A stretch of DNA of 64,000 nt, from the NCBI GenBank assembly GCA_005406025.1, contig BGZK01000899.1:124001-188000 (forward strand), in the 5' to 3' direction. The DNA is from Eumeta japonica. Lineage: Eukaryota > Arthropoda > Insecta > Lepidoptera > Psychidae. Under the pieces are notes generated by a model that saw nothing but the letters and a program-made list of their open reading frames with translations, was not told the DNA's origin and did no database searches. The position numbers were made by a program, and so were the translations under genes. Below, in pieces: positions 25,854 through 36,300 of this stretch; the first letter of the stretch is position 1; each line of letters starts with the position of its first letter.

Positions 25854-26253
25854 TTGAACAAATATTAAACAAATTCGAAAAGACGACTGCAATTAAGACC
25901 TTTCGACATGCACACTGCCTTACAGAATTCCTGTTGCCGTCTTCGTCTTGAAGAGAAACGGCGCCCGCTCCACAGAACTCATTTACTTTACGAAAGCGTG
26001 TCGCATATAATTCTGTCGCAGTTAGACTGTGTTATTGGATAAAGTCCTTATTAATCTGATTGGAGCTGCTTCTGGGACTATCTCATCACACGCCTTATGT
26101 AGGTTTACGTTTACATATAGTATACGTCCTGTAGTCCTGTAGTAGCGACATCTTACTGATTGTGTAGTATTGCGTCGGATTGCGAGTAATTCTCTGGGAA
26201 TTATGTCTTATCTTCAATAATCATATATAATAATCATATATACAATATATACA
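25854..26253. other. Non-coding flank of the satellite
   Basis: No reading frame or repeat was recognised. A modestly GC-richer patch lies at about 25920-25990. It ends in the 'tcatatataataatcatata' simple repeat just before dispersed-repeat copy C. Confidence 0.4.
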
Positions 26254-26575
26254 CTAGCTTTCGCCCGTGGCTCTGCCTGCGTGGACACAAAATATGCTTC
26301 ATTTTCATATCTACCGATTACTACCTTAAGCATGATTCCGATCTCGATGCCAATTTGTTTCGCTAAATAGTGAATAAATATTTAAATATAGAACAAATAT
26401 TCTATTCGCGGTGCCGATTTTGATTACGAAACTGGTCTCGATGAAGGTAGATTTCGATACTAATCCCGCTGCCTCGATCCTCCCGATCTTGACTCTTGAT
26501 TCTACTCCATGTTCCGTTTGCCATTTTGACTTCGCTACCGGCCACGGTTCCGAGTTGGACGAAACCGAGGACAAT
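26254..26575 (+). repeat. Dispersed repeat 'agctttcgcccg', copy C
   Basis: This is the best-preserved end: 'ctagctttcgcccgtggctc', then 'tgcctgcgtgg'. The body runs for about 300 bp in degenerate 6-8-bp units of the form 'gattccgat', 'ctcgatgcc', 'ttcgatactaatcccgc', 'cgatcttgactcttgattc'. The 82-codon frame on the - strand is a product of this unit structure. Confidence 0.65.
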
Positions 26576-26978
26576 TCCAGTATAAAATAAAGTTTAAGCT
26601 ATATTACTCGAGGATATTGCATTTTTCTTTGAGTGAAAGAGATATCAAAACACAATTATACAGATGAAGACATAGCGAAATATTATTAGTCATTTTATGA
26701 CATTTTTCATGCACAAATATTCAAATAAAATCAGGAATAATTGCTACTACTTTTTTTTCACTAACTTTTCCGTTTGCGAGCAAAACATATCGCCGGTTTC
26801 ATAGTAATTGGATATACAATTTAGGCACGCGAAATAGACGAACAAAATAAACACTCATTTTTTTACCACTGTATGACCCTATTCCCTCTGCCCCCCTAAT
26901 CGTTAAAGAGGCGTCTTATCGTTTTCAATGAACAACATTTGTATTAAATTTAACCAAAAACCAACCCTCTTTTAATTC

Positions 26979-27012
26979 GATAAAAGTGAATTCCCAAAAA
27001 TTCACTTTTATC
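26979..27012. repeat. Short-loop inverted duplication
   Basis: The 14-bp arms gataaaagtgaatt and aattcacttttatc are exact reverse complements around the 6-base loop 'cccaaa'. Confidence 0.8.
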
Positions 27013-27242
27013 ACGTATAGTTTCGGAGATCTCACACTGCATGAATCGGTGAAGAGCTTTTGTCTAATTACAAACGTGTACTTTTAATTTCGCAATGCTT
27101 AACGAACTACTCTATCAGTTCACATGTTGTAAAAAAAACTCTTTACCCTTGAAATTTCCACACTGGTTTTAAGTCTGGTTCTATTTACCCCAGCGCCGGA
27201 CATACCCTCCCATAATTGTTCTTATTTTAATTCGAAGGGTAT

Positions 27243-27362
27243 AGACCTTATGGCCTCTACGGTGGCCCAGCGCGGATTGGGAGCTGTTAAAGACCGTCAT
27301 CACCAGTCAGATGATAGCATCGGGACCGACAGCTCATAACGTGTTCTCCGAGCCACGGACCA
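27243..27362 (+). repeat. Fragment of a moth dispersed repeat ('attgggagctgtt')
   Basis: The order 'tacggtggcccagcgcgg', 'attgggagctgtt', 'gaccgtcatcacca', 'gatgatagcatcgggacc', 'tgttctccgagccacgg' matches a repeat I recall from many lepidopteran sequences. It is much more GC-rich than its flanks. Its class is not known to me. Confidence 0.5.
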
Positions 27363-27662
27363 AGTTGTTTACATTGCCTAGCTTTTTCTGATTTAATAAC
27401 TGTTATTGTGATTTCTTACTGAAAACAGATGTTTATTAGAATTAACAATAGCCTATAGCACTTAGAAATTAGAACAATATTAGTGACAGAATTTTCGATT
27501 TCCCAAATTTTGTCACTAATAGGAAAAAGAAATCTATCTGTAGAGTGATTTAAGTAATATTGTAAGAAAAAGTTTTTGAAAATTTTTTCTCCTACGATAT
27601 CTGTTACTTACGAATATCACAAACTGAATTTCAATAGGTTAATCCGTTCAATAAGAGGTTTA

Positions 27663-27703
27663 AATACACACGCACGCACACATGCACATATACACACATA
27701 ATT
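27663..27703 (+). repeat. CA/CG-rich microsatellite
   Basis: An imperfect (CA)n tract with CG and TA interruptions: 'acacacgcacgcacacatgc' and 'acatatacacacata'. Confidence 0.8.
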
Positions 27704-27754
27704 GAATTTTATTTTAATTTTCATAGCGAAATGTTAAAAATTCAGTATATGTTC

Positions 27755-27777
27755 ACGTGAGCGGAGCCGCCAGCTAC
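27755..27777 (-). repeat. Terminal fragment of the 'agctttcgcccg' repeat
   Basis: 'gtgagcggagccgccagct' is the reverse complement of the family's conserved end. Confidence 0.45.
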
Positions 27778-27883
27778 TTACAGATTAGTTACTTTAAGTG
27801 AAGCACCAATATGATTCTTGCATAGAAGTCCACTTGCCGGTATTTTTATTTAATTATTAATTTTGTGCCAGGTTGTAACAGTG

Positions 27884-27985
27884 ATGGCTCAGTGGTTAAG
27901 TATTTTGTCTTCAAATCAGGAGGTACTGGATTCTATTCTAACCACATGCAAATTGATTAATGATTTTTTAACTTAAATTAAGGTA
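27884..27985 (+). repeat. tRNA-derived SINE-like element
   Basis: 'tgatggctcagtggttaag' fits a polymerase III A-box and tRNA D-arm. It is followed at tRNA spacing by 'tactggattctattcta', a decayed B-box/T-arm. There is no credible acceptor stem or full clover-leaf, so a SINE or tRNA pseudogene is more likely than a tRNA gene. The following 'accacatgcaaattg' recurs in the similar element at 42052. Confidence 0.5.
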
Positions 27986-28189
27986 AGATAGTATATAAAG
28001 ATTTTTTTTATATTTTTTTCCCTTTGTTTGTTCGCGCACACTTCTGATATTGCTCAAAAGATTTAATAAGATTTTCACAGACAGATAAAGCTTGGCTTGG
28101 GGTAGGGAATAGGCTTTATTTAATTCAAATCGGATGACAGGCACTATACTTATTCTGGATGGGAATTGCGGTAGTATAAAATATTAAAA

Positions 28190-28503
28190 TTTTCCCACAT
28201 AGAAAGTTACACTATCCCATAATATTATAGCCTATCTTTCGTGCAAACTTTAACCGTGACATAAGTCGGTACTGAAAACGGAACGGGGAGCAGGATAGAA
28301 AGCCAGAATTGGGACAGAAATCGAAACCGAGTGTCGAATCGGAATAAGCGTCAAGCGCGTGAACAGGATTTAAGTCGACAAAAGCGCCAGAACTAGAATA
28401 AGAAGCGGGAACGAGATCTGGATCGTCAGCAAGAACTTTATATATAAAAGATCAAAGAGCACATTCTGTGTTCACGTGGGCGAAGCCGCGGACAAAAAGC
28501 TAG
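28190..28503 (-). repeat. Dispersed repeat 'agctttcgcccg', copy D
   Basis: On the - strand it begins 'actagctttttgtccgcgg', then 'cttcgcccacgtg'. The body of degenerate 'attccgattc' units reads on the + strand as 'aatcggaataagcg', 'gaacggggagcagg', 'agaagcgggaacgag'. The far end (about 28190-28255, 'tagcctatctttcgtgc') matches the far end of copy E near 52775-52812. Confidence 0.6.
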
Positions 28504-28504
28504 T

Positions 28505-29085
28505 GCTAAGTAATTATTAAAATTGGCTCGGTTTTCATAAATTCATCACCAACTTCAAAAACATTTTCCGTAGATTAGAATTCGAAAATAATCATTAACA
28601 TTAATGAATTATCAACACAATAAAAGACGTAAACACTAAATACTTGCATAAGCAATAAAATTTATCGAGTTAATAAAATTGAGCGCAACGAATCCACAAA
28701 GTGTATACTTATTTGTGACTTTAACATTTTATCTTTATTGTAGGTACCTACTCCGTACGAAATCACGGTGGGGGGAGAGCCAAATCGACGTCAGCGTTCG
28801 CAGCAAATAATTTAGGCGTCTTAGGGGTTGTTTTAAACTTTTGCACTATGAAGTATACGTATATTTTTTAATTATTAAATAAAATAAATGTCAATACAAT
28901 AAACCTCAGAGTTACTGTGTTGCGAAATGAAAACATACTAGCGTCTAAGATAAATGGAAATTTTACAAATTAAATAAGTCCATTACCGTAAGGCAACTTA
29001 CTGTAAGGCAAAAATTATTACTACGTAGTTCAAACTGAAAGTCCTTAGATAGTCATAAACTGAACAAACTAGCAAGTTATTATTT
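28505..29085. other. No supported feature
   Basis: AT-rich DNA between a dispersed repeat and a mariner remnant. A small GC-richer phrase sits at 28755-28800. No frame or repeat was recognised. Confidence 0.4.
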
Positions 29086-29089
29086 TTAT

Positions 29090-30045
29090 TGTTATTTTTC
29101 TCATAATATTGTCCCTTGCGATCAATTCATCTCTGCATTCGATGGAACCGCTGAGAGATACATTTTGCCCTGTCGCACTGAGGGTCGCTTCGACAGCCTT
29201 TTCATATGGAGCCACTATACTTACTCGGCGTCCGTAAACTACTTTCCTCGAAGTTCTTCTTTTATTTTAGGAAATAAATAAAAATCTCATGGTTCGAAGT
29301 CAGGGCCGTAAGGCGGCTGAGCCAGTATTTCTATACCTAACATCCCCAAATCGTTAGCTGTTTGTTTAACGCTATGTCGTAAGATGTTGTCATGATAATA
29401 AGGAGAATCCTACTGCGAGGTCGTTTTTCTCGAACTTTTTTCAAAACAAGAGGCAAATATTTGTTAGTGTGCCAGTCTGCAGTGAGTGTTTCTTTTACCT
29501 TCTAAAATAGTCATTTCAAATGACTTGTCATTCCGAAAAAAGAATTCATCATATTTCTTCCGACTACCTCGTTTTACTTTAGTACGCATTAATTTACGCT
29601 TTGAAAGGAAACACCCACTGAGCACGCTGTATTTTGGTTTCAGGATCTTAACAGTAAATTCAACTTTTGACACGTATTGTACACAGCATTTGAGTCATCA
29701 CCGGAAAATCTTTGCATCATTTCGCGGCACCGATTAATACGACGAAGCTTTTGAGCTCCAGTCACATTATGAGGTATCCACCGAGTACAAAGCTTCCTAA
29801 CCTCTAAATATCTATAAAATATTTTATGTACTAGACCCATACCGGTGCTTGTATTTGTCTTAACCTGCTGATAAGTTACTCTTTTGTCAGTCTCTATTAT
29901 GAGCCGCATAGCATCAATGTTGTCTTCAATCGTCACCGTGGAAGGACGTTTCTGACGCAGATCATCAGTCAGATTAGAGTAACCACGTTTGAACTTGTTA
30001 AACCAGTTATGAACAGTAGCGAGAGATGGAACTTCTTATTTAAAG
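29090..30045 (-). pseudogene. mariner transposase pseudogene, DD34D type, 5'-truncated
   Basis: Read downwards from 30045 on the - strand: 'VPSLATVHNWFNKFKRGYSN' (end of the DNA-binding part), 'RQKRPSTVTIEDNIDAMRL', then from 29936 a 98-codon open stretch with 'TYQQVKTNTSTGMGLVHKIF' and 'VRKLCTRWIPHNVTGAQKLR' (the linker and WVPH motif). After frameshifts comes 'YYHDNILRHSVKQTANDLG', 'ILAQPPYGPDFEP', a stop in place of the usual residue, and 'DFYLFPKIKEELRGK'. Exactly 34 positions separate the D of HDN from the D of DFYLF, the mariner spacing. The C-terminal 'FHRMQR.IDRKGQYYEK' closes it near 29100. The first catalytic Asp is not identifiable after 29673. The N-terminal residues are missing, and the hairpin at 30117 lies where they should be. 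Non-functional. Confidence 0.88.
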
Positions 30046-30116
30046 GCCAACCGAAGACTGTTATAATATACTTGATAGCTTACCTGAAATTAATAAAAAT
30101 ACATTCACGAACGAAC

Positions 30117-30149
30117 GTAAACATCAACTCACGTTGAGTTGATGTTTAC
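30117..30149. repeat. Perfect short-loop inverted duplication
   Basis: The 15-bp arms gtaaacatcaactca and tgagttgatgtttac surround a 3-base loop, 'cgt'. It sits at the truncated 5' side of the mariner pseudogene. Confidence 0.85.
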
Positions 30150-31389
30150 GCTAGACAAACAATTTTCTTTTTGCCGCCAATTTGTGGCAGCAAATGTCAG
30201 GTGAATACAATTACAAGTTTGGCAAAGACTTTCGTTTTTCTAAAATATGTTTTATTAACAGTTACAATTTCTAAGTGGCCAATTTTTAAAATTCTAAGTG
30301 TTACCTACGTACCTTAATCTTAATACATGTCTTAAAAATAATACTATAGCGGATATTTATAAATTTTGTGCAAACAATTATTGTTATATTGTAATATTTT
30401 GTAAATTGCAGTATAACAAATAATTGTTATTAATAAACAATAATTTGAGGGTCAAAGCATGTCAAAATACATTTTCCCATGCAATTTCTTCAATATCCCT
30501 CAACATGCTCAGCGAGAACGAATTTTTTTACTTTGACGATTATTTGTGACTCAAGTGCAATTAAATTATCATTTGAAATTTTATAACTTATTTTTATATT
30601 TTATTTTGAAAGTTGAAATAATAAAACAATGTTTATTAGTTTAACAAATATATAAAAATTTAACTTAAAAATAACTATTTAATTGTTTTGACGTTTTTAA
30701 CCTAATTTTCATTGCGTTTTGAACTTTCGTTTTGATTTTTTTTCAATTGAACCATATAAATAAAAATGGGCTTAAATATCAATTTCACTGGTTTTGAAAA
30801 TGCAGAGATTTTTTTTTGAAATTCATCATTTTATTTTAATCGCTACTCCTATTCGCATTTAATTTTGTAGTAAAATTACCTTAAAAAGTCTCCTTTAGTT
30901 CATATAATTTGTGGCGCTACAGTAGCGCACGGAGCGAATTAGATAATATTTCTATCTTTGATACTTTCCATATAATTAATTTAAATCATATTGAAGAGAA
31001 CAACTGGAACATTAAATTATGGATATCCATAAGCTAAAAACATTTAGAATTCGTAAGGAGAATTGTTGAGAAAATTTGATGAGTATGCGCGTGTCTCTAT
31101 TCGATAATATATATAATAAGAAAATCGTAGTTAATTAAGACGAGCGATAGGGTTTTCATCGTGCGTCTTATATCAGTGCTTCCTCCTTTTATTATAATAT
31201 TGTAAATCAAACGATGAAACATCATCAGAAAGTGTGATATTTTATGAAGATATTTCATTGATTATAACTTAATTACGCTTAAAAGGCTGGACAGATTTAA
31301 ACGAAATTTAACGCACAAACAGAATACAGAATATTTTCTGGATTAAACGCATGATATTTTTAACTTCCCACTAATGCTTTTTCGTACAA
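30150..31389. other. Non-coding AT-rich DNA
   Basis: No gene or repeat was recognised. A small palindromic phrase, 'gtggcgctacagtagcgcac', lies at about 30911-30930. Confidence 0.45.
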
Positions 31390-31601
31390 TTATTTACACG
31401 AGAGTGGTACGGACATCGGATTGGAGAGTGATAGCGCGATTAGAAGAAGGGGTAATGCGGTATTAAAAAGAGAACATAATCAGATTTAAAGAGTGAAGAT
31501 GGAACTTAACCAAAATTTGGATTGGATTCGTATTAATGATGGCTGGATTACTCGAAATGGAAAATAAGCAATTCATTGTAAGAGCCCCGGGAAAAAGCTA
31601 G
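31390..31601 (-). repeat. Dispersed repeat 'agctttcgcccg', copy F (diverged)
   Basis: It ends on the + strand in 'ccccgggaaaaagctagtg', preceded by a body of units such as 'atcggattggagagtgatag' and 'ttggattggattcg'. It is the most diverged of the copies. Confidence 0.4.
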
Positions 31602-31681
31602 TGTTGTGATATAAGATGAAGACCTAAATATCCTTAGCCTCGTAATGTTTTATTTAAGCAGAATGAGTAGGCCTTACCTTC

Positions 31682-31722
31682 ATGAAGCTACAAACTGGCT
31701 CAGGGCCAGTTTGTAGCTTCAT
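31682..31722. repeat. Perfect short-loop inverted duplication
   Basis: The 18-bp arms atgaagctacaaactggc and gccagtttgtagcttcat are exact reverse complements around the loop 'tcagg'. Confidence 0.9.
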
Positions 31723-32346
31723 TCTTACGTTTTATGCATAAGCCAAATGTATTCTCATAAGTAATTCCAAATGTATACAGTATTATATGCAAAACGTCAC
31801 GATTCCGTCGAGGGGATGTTGTAGGGGTCATTGGGCGTCAGATTACGCCTATGTGCCGTGGTCAAAGGTATTCCTTATTTACCTTAAAGATGCGTTATTT
31901 TTAAAAAACGAGAATGTAGTTTTAAAATCCTTAAAAAAACCCAACACAAGTTTCTTTTTAATTTTTATAATTTCTGGTCATTTGCACACAGGAGTTAAAA
32001 TACAAAAAAAACTCTTTAAAAGTTTTGAAATTAGTACTTCAAAACCATAAAATTGAAAATTATTATCAATTTTTTTACAAAATGAAAGTTTTGTTTAAAA
32101 AAATACTAAACTGCTACACCTGTAAATTTTCTTAAATACCTACACGTTATTGGATCCTCATCGAAAAAAAACCAAAGACAACCCAAAAAATTAATTATTA
32201 ATGAAGTGGGATATTCATCTTAAAATAGAAAGGCACGAGAAGTCGTTTACAAGTACATTTGATTGAACTTTTAATTTATTATTTTACTTTGTCATCATTT
32301 TATATTAACATACAATATTCAACAAAATTTTGGAAAATCCAAAAGT

Positions 32347-32725
32347 GCACGCCTCATAGCGGTCGTACACTTACTAATCTAAAGGACTTAGATAAGGATA
32401 ATATTAAAGCATTCGGAAAAAAAATGGACTAGATCAGTTAAGTTTTTCTGGAGTTATCGTGACCACGCGAGTATGGATACATATGGACACACGGATGTCC
32501 ACGGACTAATTTTTTTAAACATCTTTTTCAATAATATAAAAAGCAAAATGTCTTTTAAGAATGTCATACGTATTGAAACTAGTGTTTTTCCTTGATATTC
32601 ATGTATAAATATTATTATATAAGTGCGATAAAAAATAAACGAAACACTTTTAGTTCGAAAAATCACTTCATTTTTGTCGGGCGAGAGTAGAGCACCTACC
32701 TCAACGCTCCGCTTATGAGGCGTGC
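32347..32725. repeat. Inverted pair of a 16-17-bp motif, 350 bp apart
   Basis: gcacgcctcatagcgg (32347-32362) and ccgcttatgaggcgtgc (32709-32725) are inverted copies differing by one base insertion. The pair may bound a decayed element or be two fragments of one repeat. The 115-codon - strand frame crossing it (32454-32801) has no recognised domain. Confidence 0.4.
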
Positions 32726-33508
32726 AATAACAATCCTTAAACATACTAAAATTGGAGCTCCAAAATTTTTTTACAACTTTTATTTGATTCTTTAGCAACA
32801 ATTTGCATTTACATATTGCATCCGCATTGCAGATACAACTTACAATAAAGATTATTTTTCACTAAATGACATAAAATATCGTCGCAACGGTGTTTATCTA
32901 TTTATTTGTTCGTGCACTTAGTTTTTCTAAACTATGCAATAGATTTTTATACGGTTTCCACTTATCACTTGGAGAATTTCTTTCGAAAGGATCATTGGTA
33001 TATCACACGCGTATTTTTGTATTTACGTAATAATGTATTTCTATTTCAATAAAGATAACCAATAGCAATCATTTTTATCTTTCGCATATATTTAGATATA
33101 TGGCTACATTGCAAAAACAAATATTTCATCAAATTGTTCTATGTGTTCAAACACGCTCCGTAAGATACACAAAAGTATTTATAACAAAATTAATTATCTT
33201 CTGAACTTGTGAAATGAACTAGAGTACACAAAATTTCTCGATATATATTCGCTTTTTGAATATTTATATTTTTTTTAAACAAAGTTCCTTTACACGATTT
33301 GCAGCAAGAGTTGACTGCTATAAATTGTAACAACGAAAAAGTGTTATGCAGCCTCCAAGCGACTCTATCTCTCTCTCTTGAAATTTATTAATTTGTGTTT
33401 TTTTGTGTGATATGTGATTCACTATTTTGTATCTAATTTTTAATAAATGAATATTTTTCTACAACATCAAATGACACTATTTTATTCCATACTTTGCATT
33501 GTTTATAT

Positions 33509-33710
33509 CAGTTATGGGCAACTTTTGACATGTTGTGGGCTAAACTTTTGTATATACGTCGCGGGCCGCGTTTAAAAGTAGGCGCATATTAAAGTAGTAT
33601 TTTAAACTTGTGTTCATAATTTTTAGCGAAAGATATCAGACATAAAATTTTTCAAAATGTCTTGCAGGTCGGATCAAATCTTACAACGGGCCGGTGGTTG
33701 CCCACATAAG
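33509..33710. mobile_element. hAT-type MITE, 202 bp, with 8-bp target duplication
   Basis: 'gtttatat' flanks the element at 33501-33508 and 33711-33718; the base after each is C, so nine bases match. The element opens cagttatgggcaac and closes gttgcccacataag, imperfect terminal inverted repeats of about 14 bp. The 'CAG..TGGGCAA' start and 8-bp duplication are the signature of hAT transposons. The subterminal parts 'gcgggccgcgtttaaaag' and 'caacgggccggtggttg' are GC-rich, as in other animal hAT MITEs. There is no coding capacity, so it depends on a transposase from elsewhere. The intact duplication suggests it is younger than most repeats here. Confidence 0.85.
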
Positions 33711-33718
33711 GTTTATAT

Positions 33719-34969
33719 CGAAAAAAAACTTCGTTCCTGACGAGACTAACCCAACCAAACATTTAGTTTCATTTTTCAATTTTCTGTGTTGTAATTAGCA
33801 AATCAAAATAATAATGTAACTGTCAAATGTTCATCAGAAGTAAAAGGTGACGGGTGAATTGTACAAAAAAAATTTAAATTTGCTCTACTGCACTCTTATA
33901 GCTTATGAATCCTTCTCGTATTTGATTTTTTACAAATTTTTTGATTTAAAATTTCAACATCAGTATGTAGTGAATTCGGATATAAATAGGCGGTGAATGA
34001 CCGATTCGAAGATTCGAAAATACCTTACAGCTTAAGTATTCGTGTTCGTCTAAATTTCAATAAAAATTCATGGACTTCGTTCGACTGTGAGATTGAATAA
34101 ATATCTTGACATCTATCCTCATACGAAATAAGATTAGGACTTTAGCCTGTAGTTATTTATAAACACCTAATTAAATATTAAATCCTGTTTGTCTGAATTC
34201 AGGATATCCTAAAGAGTGCTCGAAACATATTTGAAAATTTTCTGTACAGAACTAAGTAAATCGCCCTGTAAATATATTTTACCTCCTAGATATTTCATAC
34301 AAAATTTATAAATAAAACCAATTATTCCTAACATATCAATTTCTGAATGTAAATTCTCATTTGCTCTTGATTGTACTGCAAATGGTGCTTTCCCATTTAT
34401 AACAACATTGAAATTAAGTTATCAATGTGATTCCCCAAATTTATAAAGTACATCTCATGGATATTTATTATATAACCAAATGGTTTCAGGACATATGGTG
34501 ATAATTTGGTCGTTTGATTGAGTACGAGAATGCGTAAGGCTGATGCATCCAATTTGTTTGCTGTCAGTAACAGAAAACTGTATTACTAATATCGTATTTA
34601 CTACGAGTTAGTATTAGTACGATTTGTATTTAAAGTTCTAGCACTATTTTAAACTTGACTGTAATATACAATATTTCTATTTTTTCCTTTATTACATTTT
34701 AAATATTTTTATTTAATAGTACTGTTTTATGCGCGGTTACGAGGAAACAAATGTTTTGCAACAAAAAAAAATGTTCATAAAACTAAGAGGATATAATGAA
34801 AAACCCCCATCGTTCATCCGACACACCTGTGCAAAATTAAGCTTTATGGCGGACGAGCCTATCCCAAGTTTGTTTTTTGGAAACACTTGGGAGATTTCTG
34901 AAAACAAATGGAGTATTAAGCTGTGTGATCGCTATACCTATATACTCTTATACATTTTTTTACACTTTG
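33719..34969. other. Non-coding AT-rich DNA
   Basis: No gene was recognised. The 85-codon + frame at 34729-34986 is lysine/phenylalanine-rich and of AT-driven composition, without a family. Confidence 0.4.
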
Positions 34970-35449
34970 TTAATCGTAAAATCTAGTCACGTTTAAAATT
35001 TGTATTTTCGACTCCACCAATGACAAATCACTCCATCTGATGATCGCAGATCTATGGAGATGATGATTTATATAACCTCCGGTGTATCGCAACATTCGAG
35101 GGAGTAGTAGCAAAAACGGGGCATTGTGATACGCGTAAATTAGGAGTGAGTTCACTGAGGGAGGTTTCAGAAGAGCAATAATGGGTGATATATAGCGAAT
35201 GTTCGAGACGGGCGCGCGGCTAAATAGGACCTTACGGCCTCGACGCCGGCTTTCTGGTCCAGATCCACATCTTTCTCTAGTTGCGGATTGTCCGGTGATA
35301 GATTGAAAACTGGGCAAGAAGTATGGTTGTGTTATTGCGGAAGACCGAAGTCGATGTACGCGAACCTCCACCACTAAGATTTTGAAACTCCTTATCATCA
35401 TTTTAAATAAGGGTTTATCAAAACGTAAGTAAATTAAATGTACAAGCAT
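34970..35449 (-). other. Longest open frame (159 codons), doubtful gene
   Basis: The frame opens with 'MLVHLIYLRFDKPLFK', has an Arg-rich middle ('CGSGPESRRRGRKVLFSRAP') and a hydrophobic part ('PFLLLLPRMLRYTGGYIN'), and ends 'NVTRFYD'. No domain, splice site or promoter is recognised. The central 35200-35300 is GC-richer than its flanks. The arrangement of 'cgacgccggctttctggtcc' and neighbouring phrases feels like a dispersed moth repeat, which would explain the absence of stops by chance. It is kept as a hypothetical frame only. A database hit to a conserved protein on this strand would change the call. Confidence 0.2.
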
Positions 35450-35607
35450 TTTTCTTTTGCTTCAACTGAAATTAATATTTGTATTGTTACACTGAAATAA
35501 GGATTCTTTTACTCTGATAGGTATTATCTTCCGAGCGACGTCATTTATAACATTTTAGAAATTTGTAACATTCAACAAAAGTATTCTTGTAATTTCTTGA
35601 CAAAATA

Positions 35608-36300
35608 ATCGGACAAGTGCAAGTCGAACTCACCGACCAAGGGTTCCGTACAAATTTGCAAGTACATATTATAAATAGCTCAGGAATCGAGTCTTGCAGT
35701 TTTTTTCCGAGATTTTTTTTGTGATTTTTGTGTTTTAATTAAAAATATACGGCTTTCAGATTTATATCTGATATACAAATAAGAAAAAGTTTAAAAAATT
35801 CTACAAAAATATTTGGTTACCCATACAATTATAACCGCATATATGCAATATACCGCATATATTGTTTAACCTCGATGATTGATTACGTACTTTAAAAAAT
35901 GAAGACTAGATTTTTTTAAGATTTAATTAAAAATGTACGATTTGAGATTTTTTCCTATACTTGTAGTATAAAGGGTGACTTGCCAATTATTAGCCAAATT
36001 TCGTAGTTTCAGGTCAACGAAAAATACCCTATAAATTTTGATTCCCTTAAGAGTGTCAAAATACACGTTTTTTGCGGCATAAACTGCCGTATCTTTTTTT
36101 TACGCTAACTTAGAAGTTTGATATTTTTACGATTTCAAAGGACTGTAGGCTTGAGTATACCGTTTCAATTTCAACTGGAGACCCTATGCGTTCTTGAGAT
36201 AAAGGATCTGAACAGACAGACGGACGGACGAACGAACGGATGGACAACAAATTGATCCTGTAAGGGTTTCGTTTTTCCTTTTGAGGTACGGAACCTTAAA
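35608..36300 (+). mobile_element. Full-length 'gggttccgtac' dispersed element
   Basis: It begins near 'cggacaagtgcaagtcgaac' (35610), with 'gggttccgtac' at 35641-35651, and ends with 'gtacggaacc' at 36286-36295 followed by 'ttaaaaaa'. The two are inverted copies of one 10-11-bp motif. Before the far end lies a tetranucleotide-like run, 'cagacagacggacggacgaa', then 'gatcctgtaagggtttcg'. The order matches a repeat I recall as ubiquitous in moth and butterfly DNA. No transposase is encoded. Partial copies lie at 4046, 41551, 44255 and 44560. Confidence 0.7.

Noticed and set aside
26326..26574. 82-codon frame on the - strand
   Set aside because: It lies entirely in the degenerate 'gattccga' body of a dispersed repeat.
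27884..27960. tRNA gene
   Set aside because: Only A- and B-box-like parts are present; no acceptor stem or clear anticodon arm.
32454..32801. 115-codon - frame as a gene
   Set aside because: No recognised domain, no splice or promoter support, and it includes an inverted repeat motif shared with 32347.
33501..33718. Solo LTR
   Set aside because: CAG...TGGGCAA ends, about 14-bp inverted termini and an 8-bp duplication fit a hAT MITE; LTRs would begin TG and end CA with 4-6-bp duplications.
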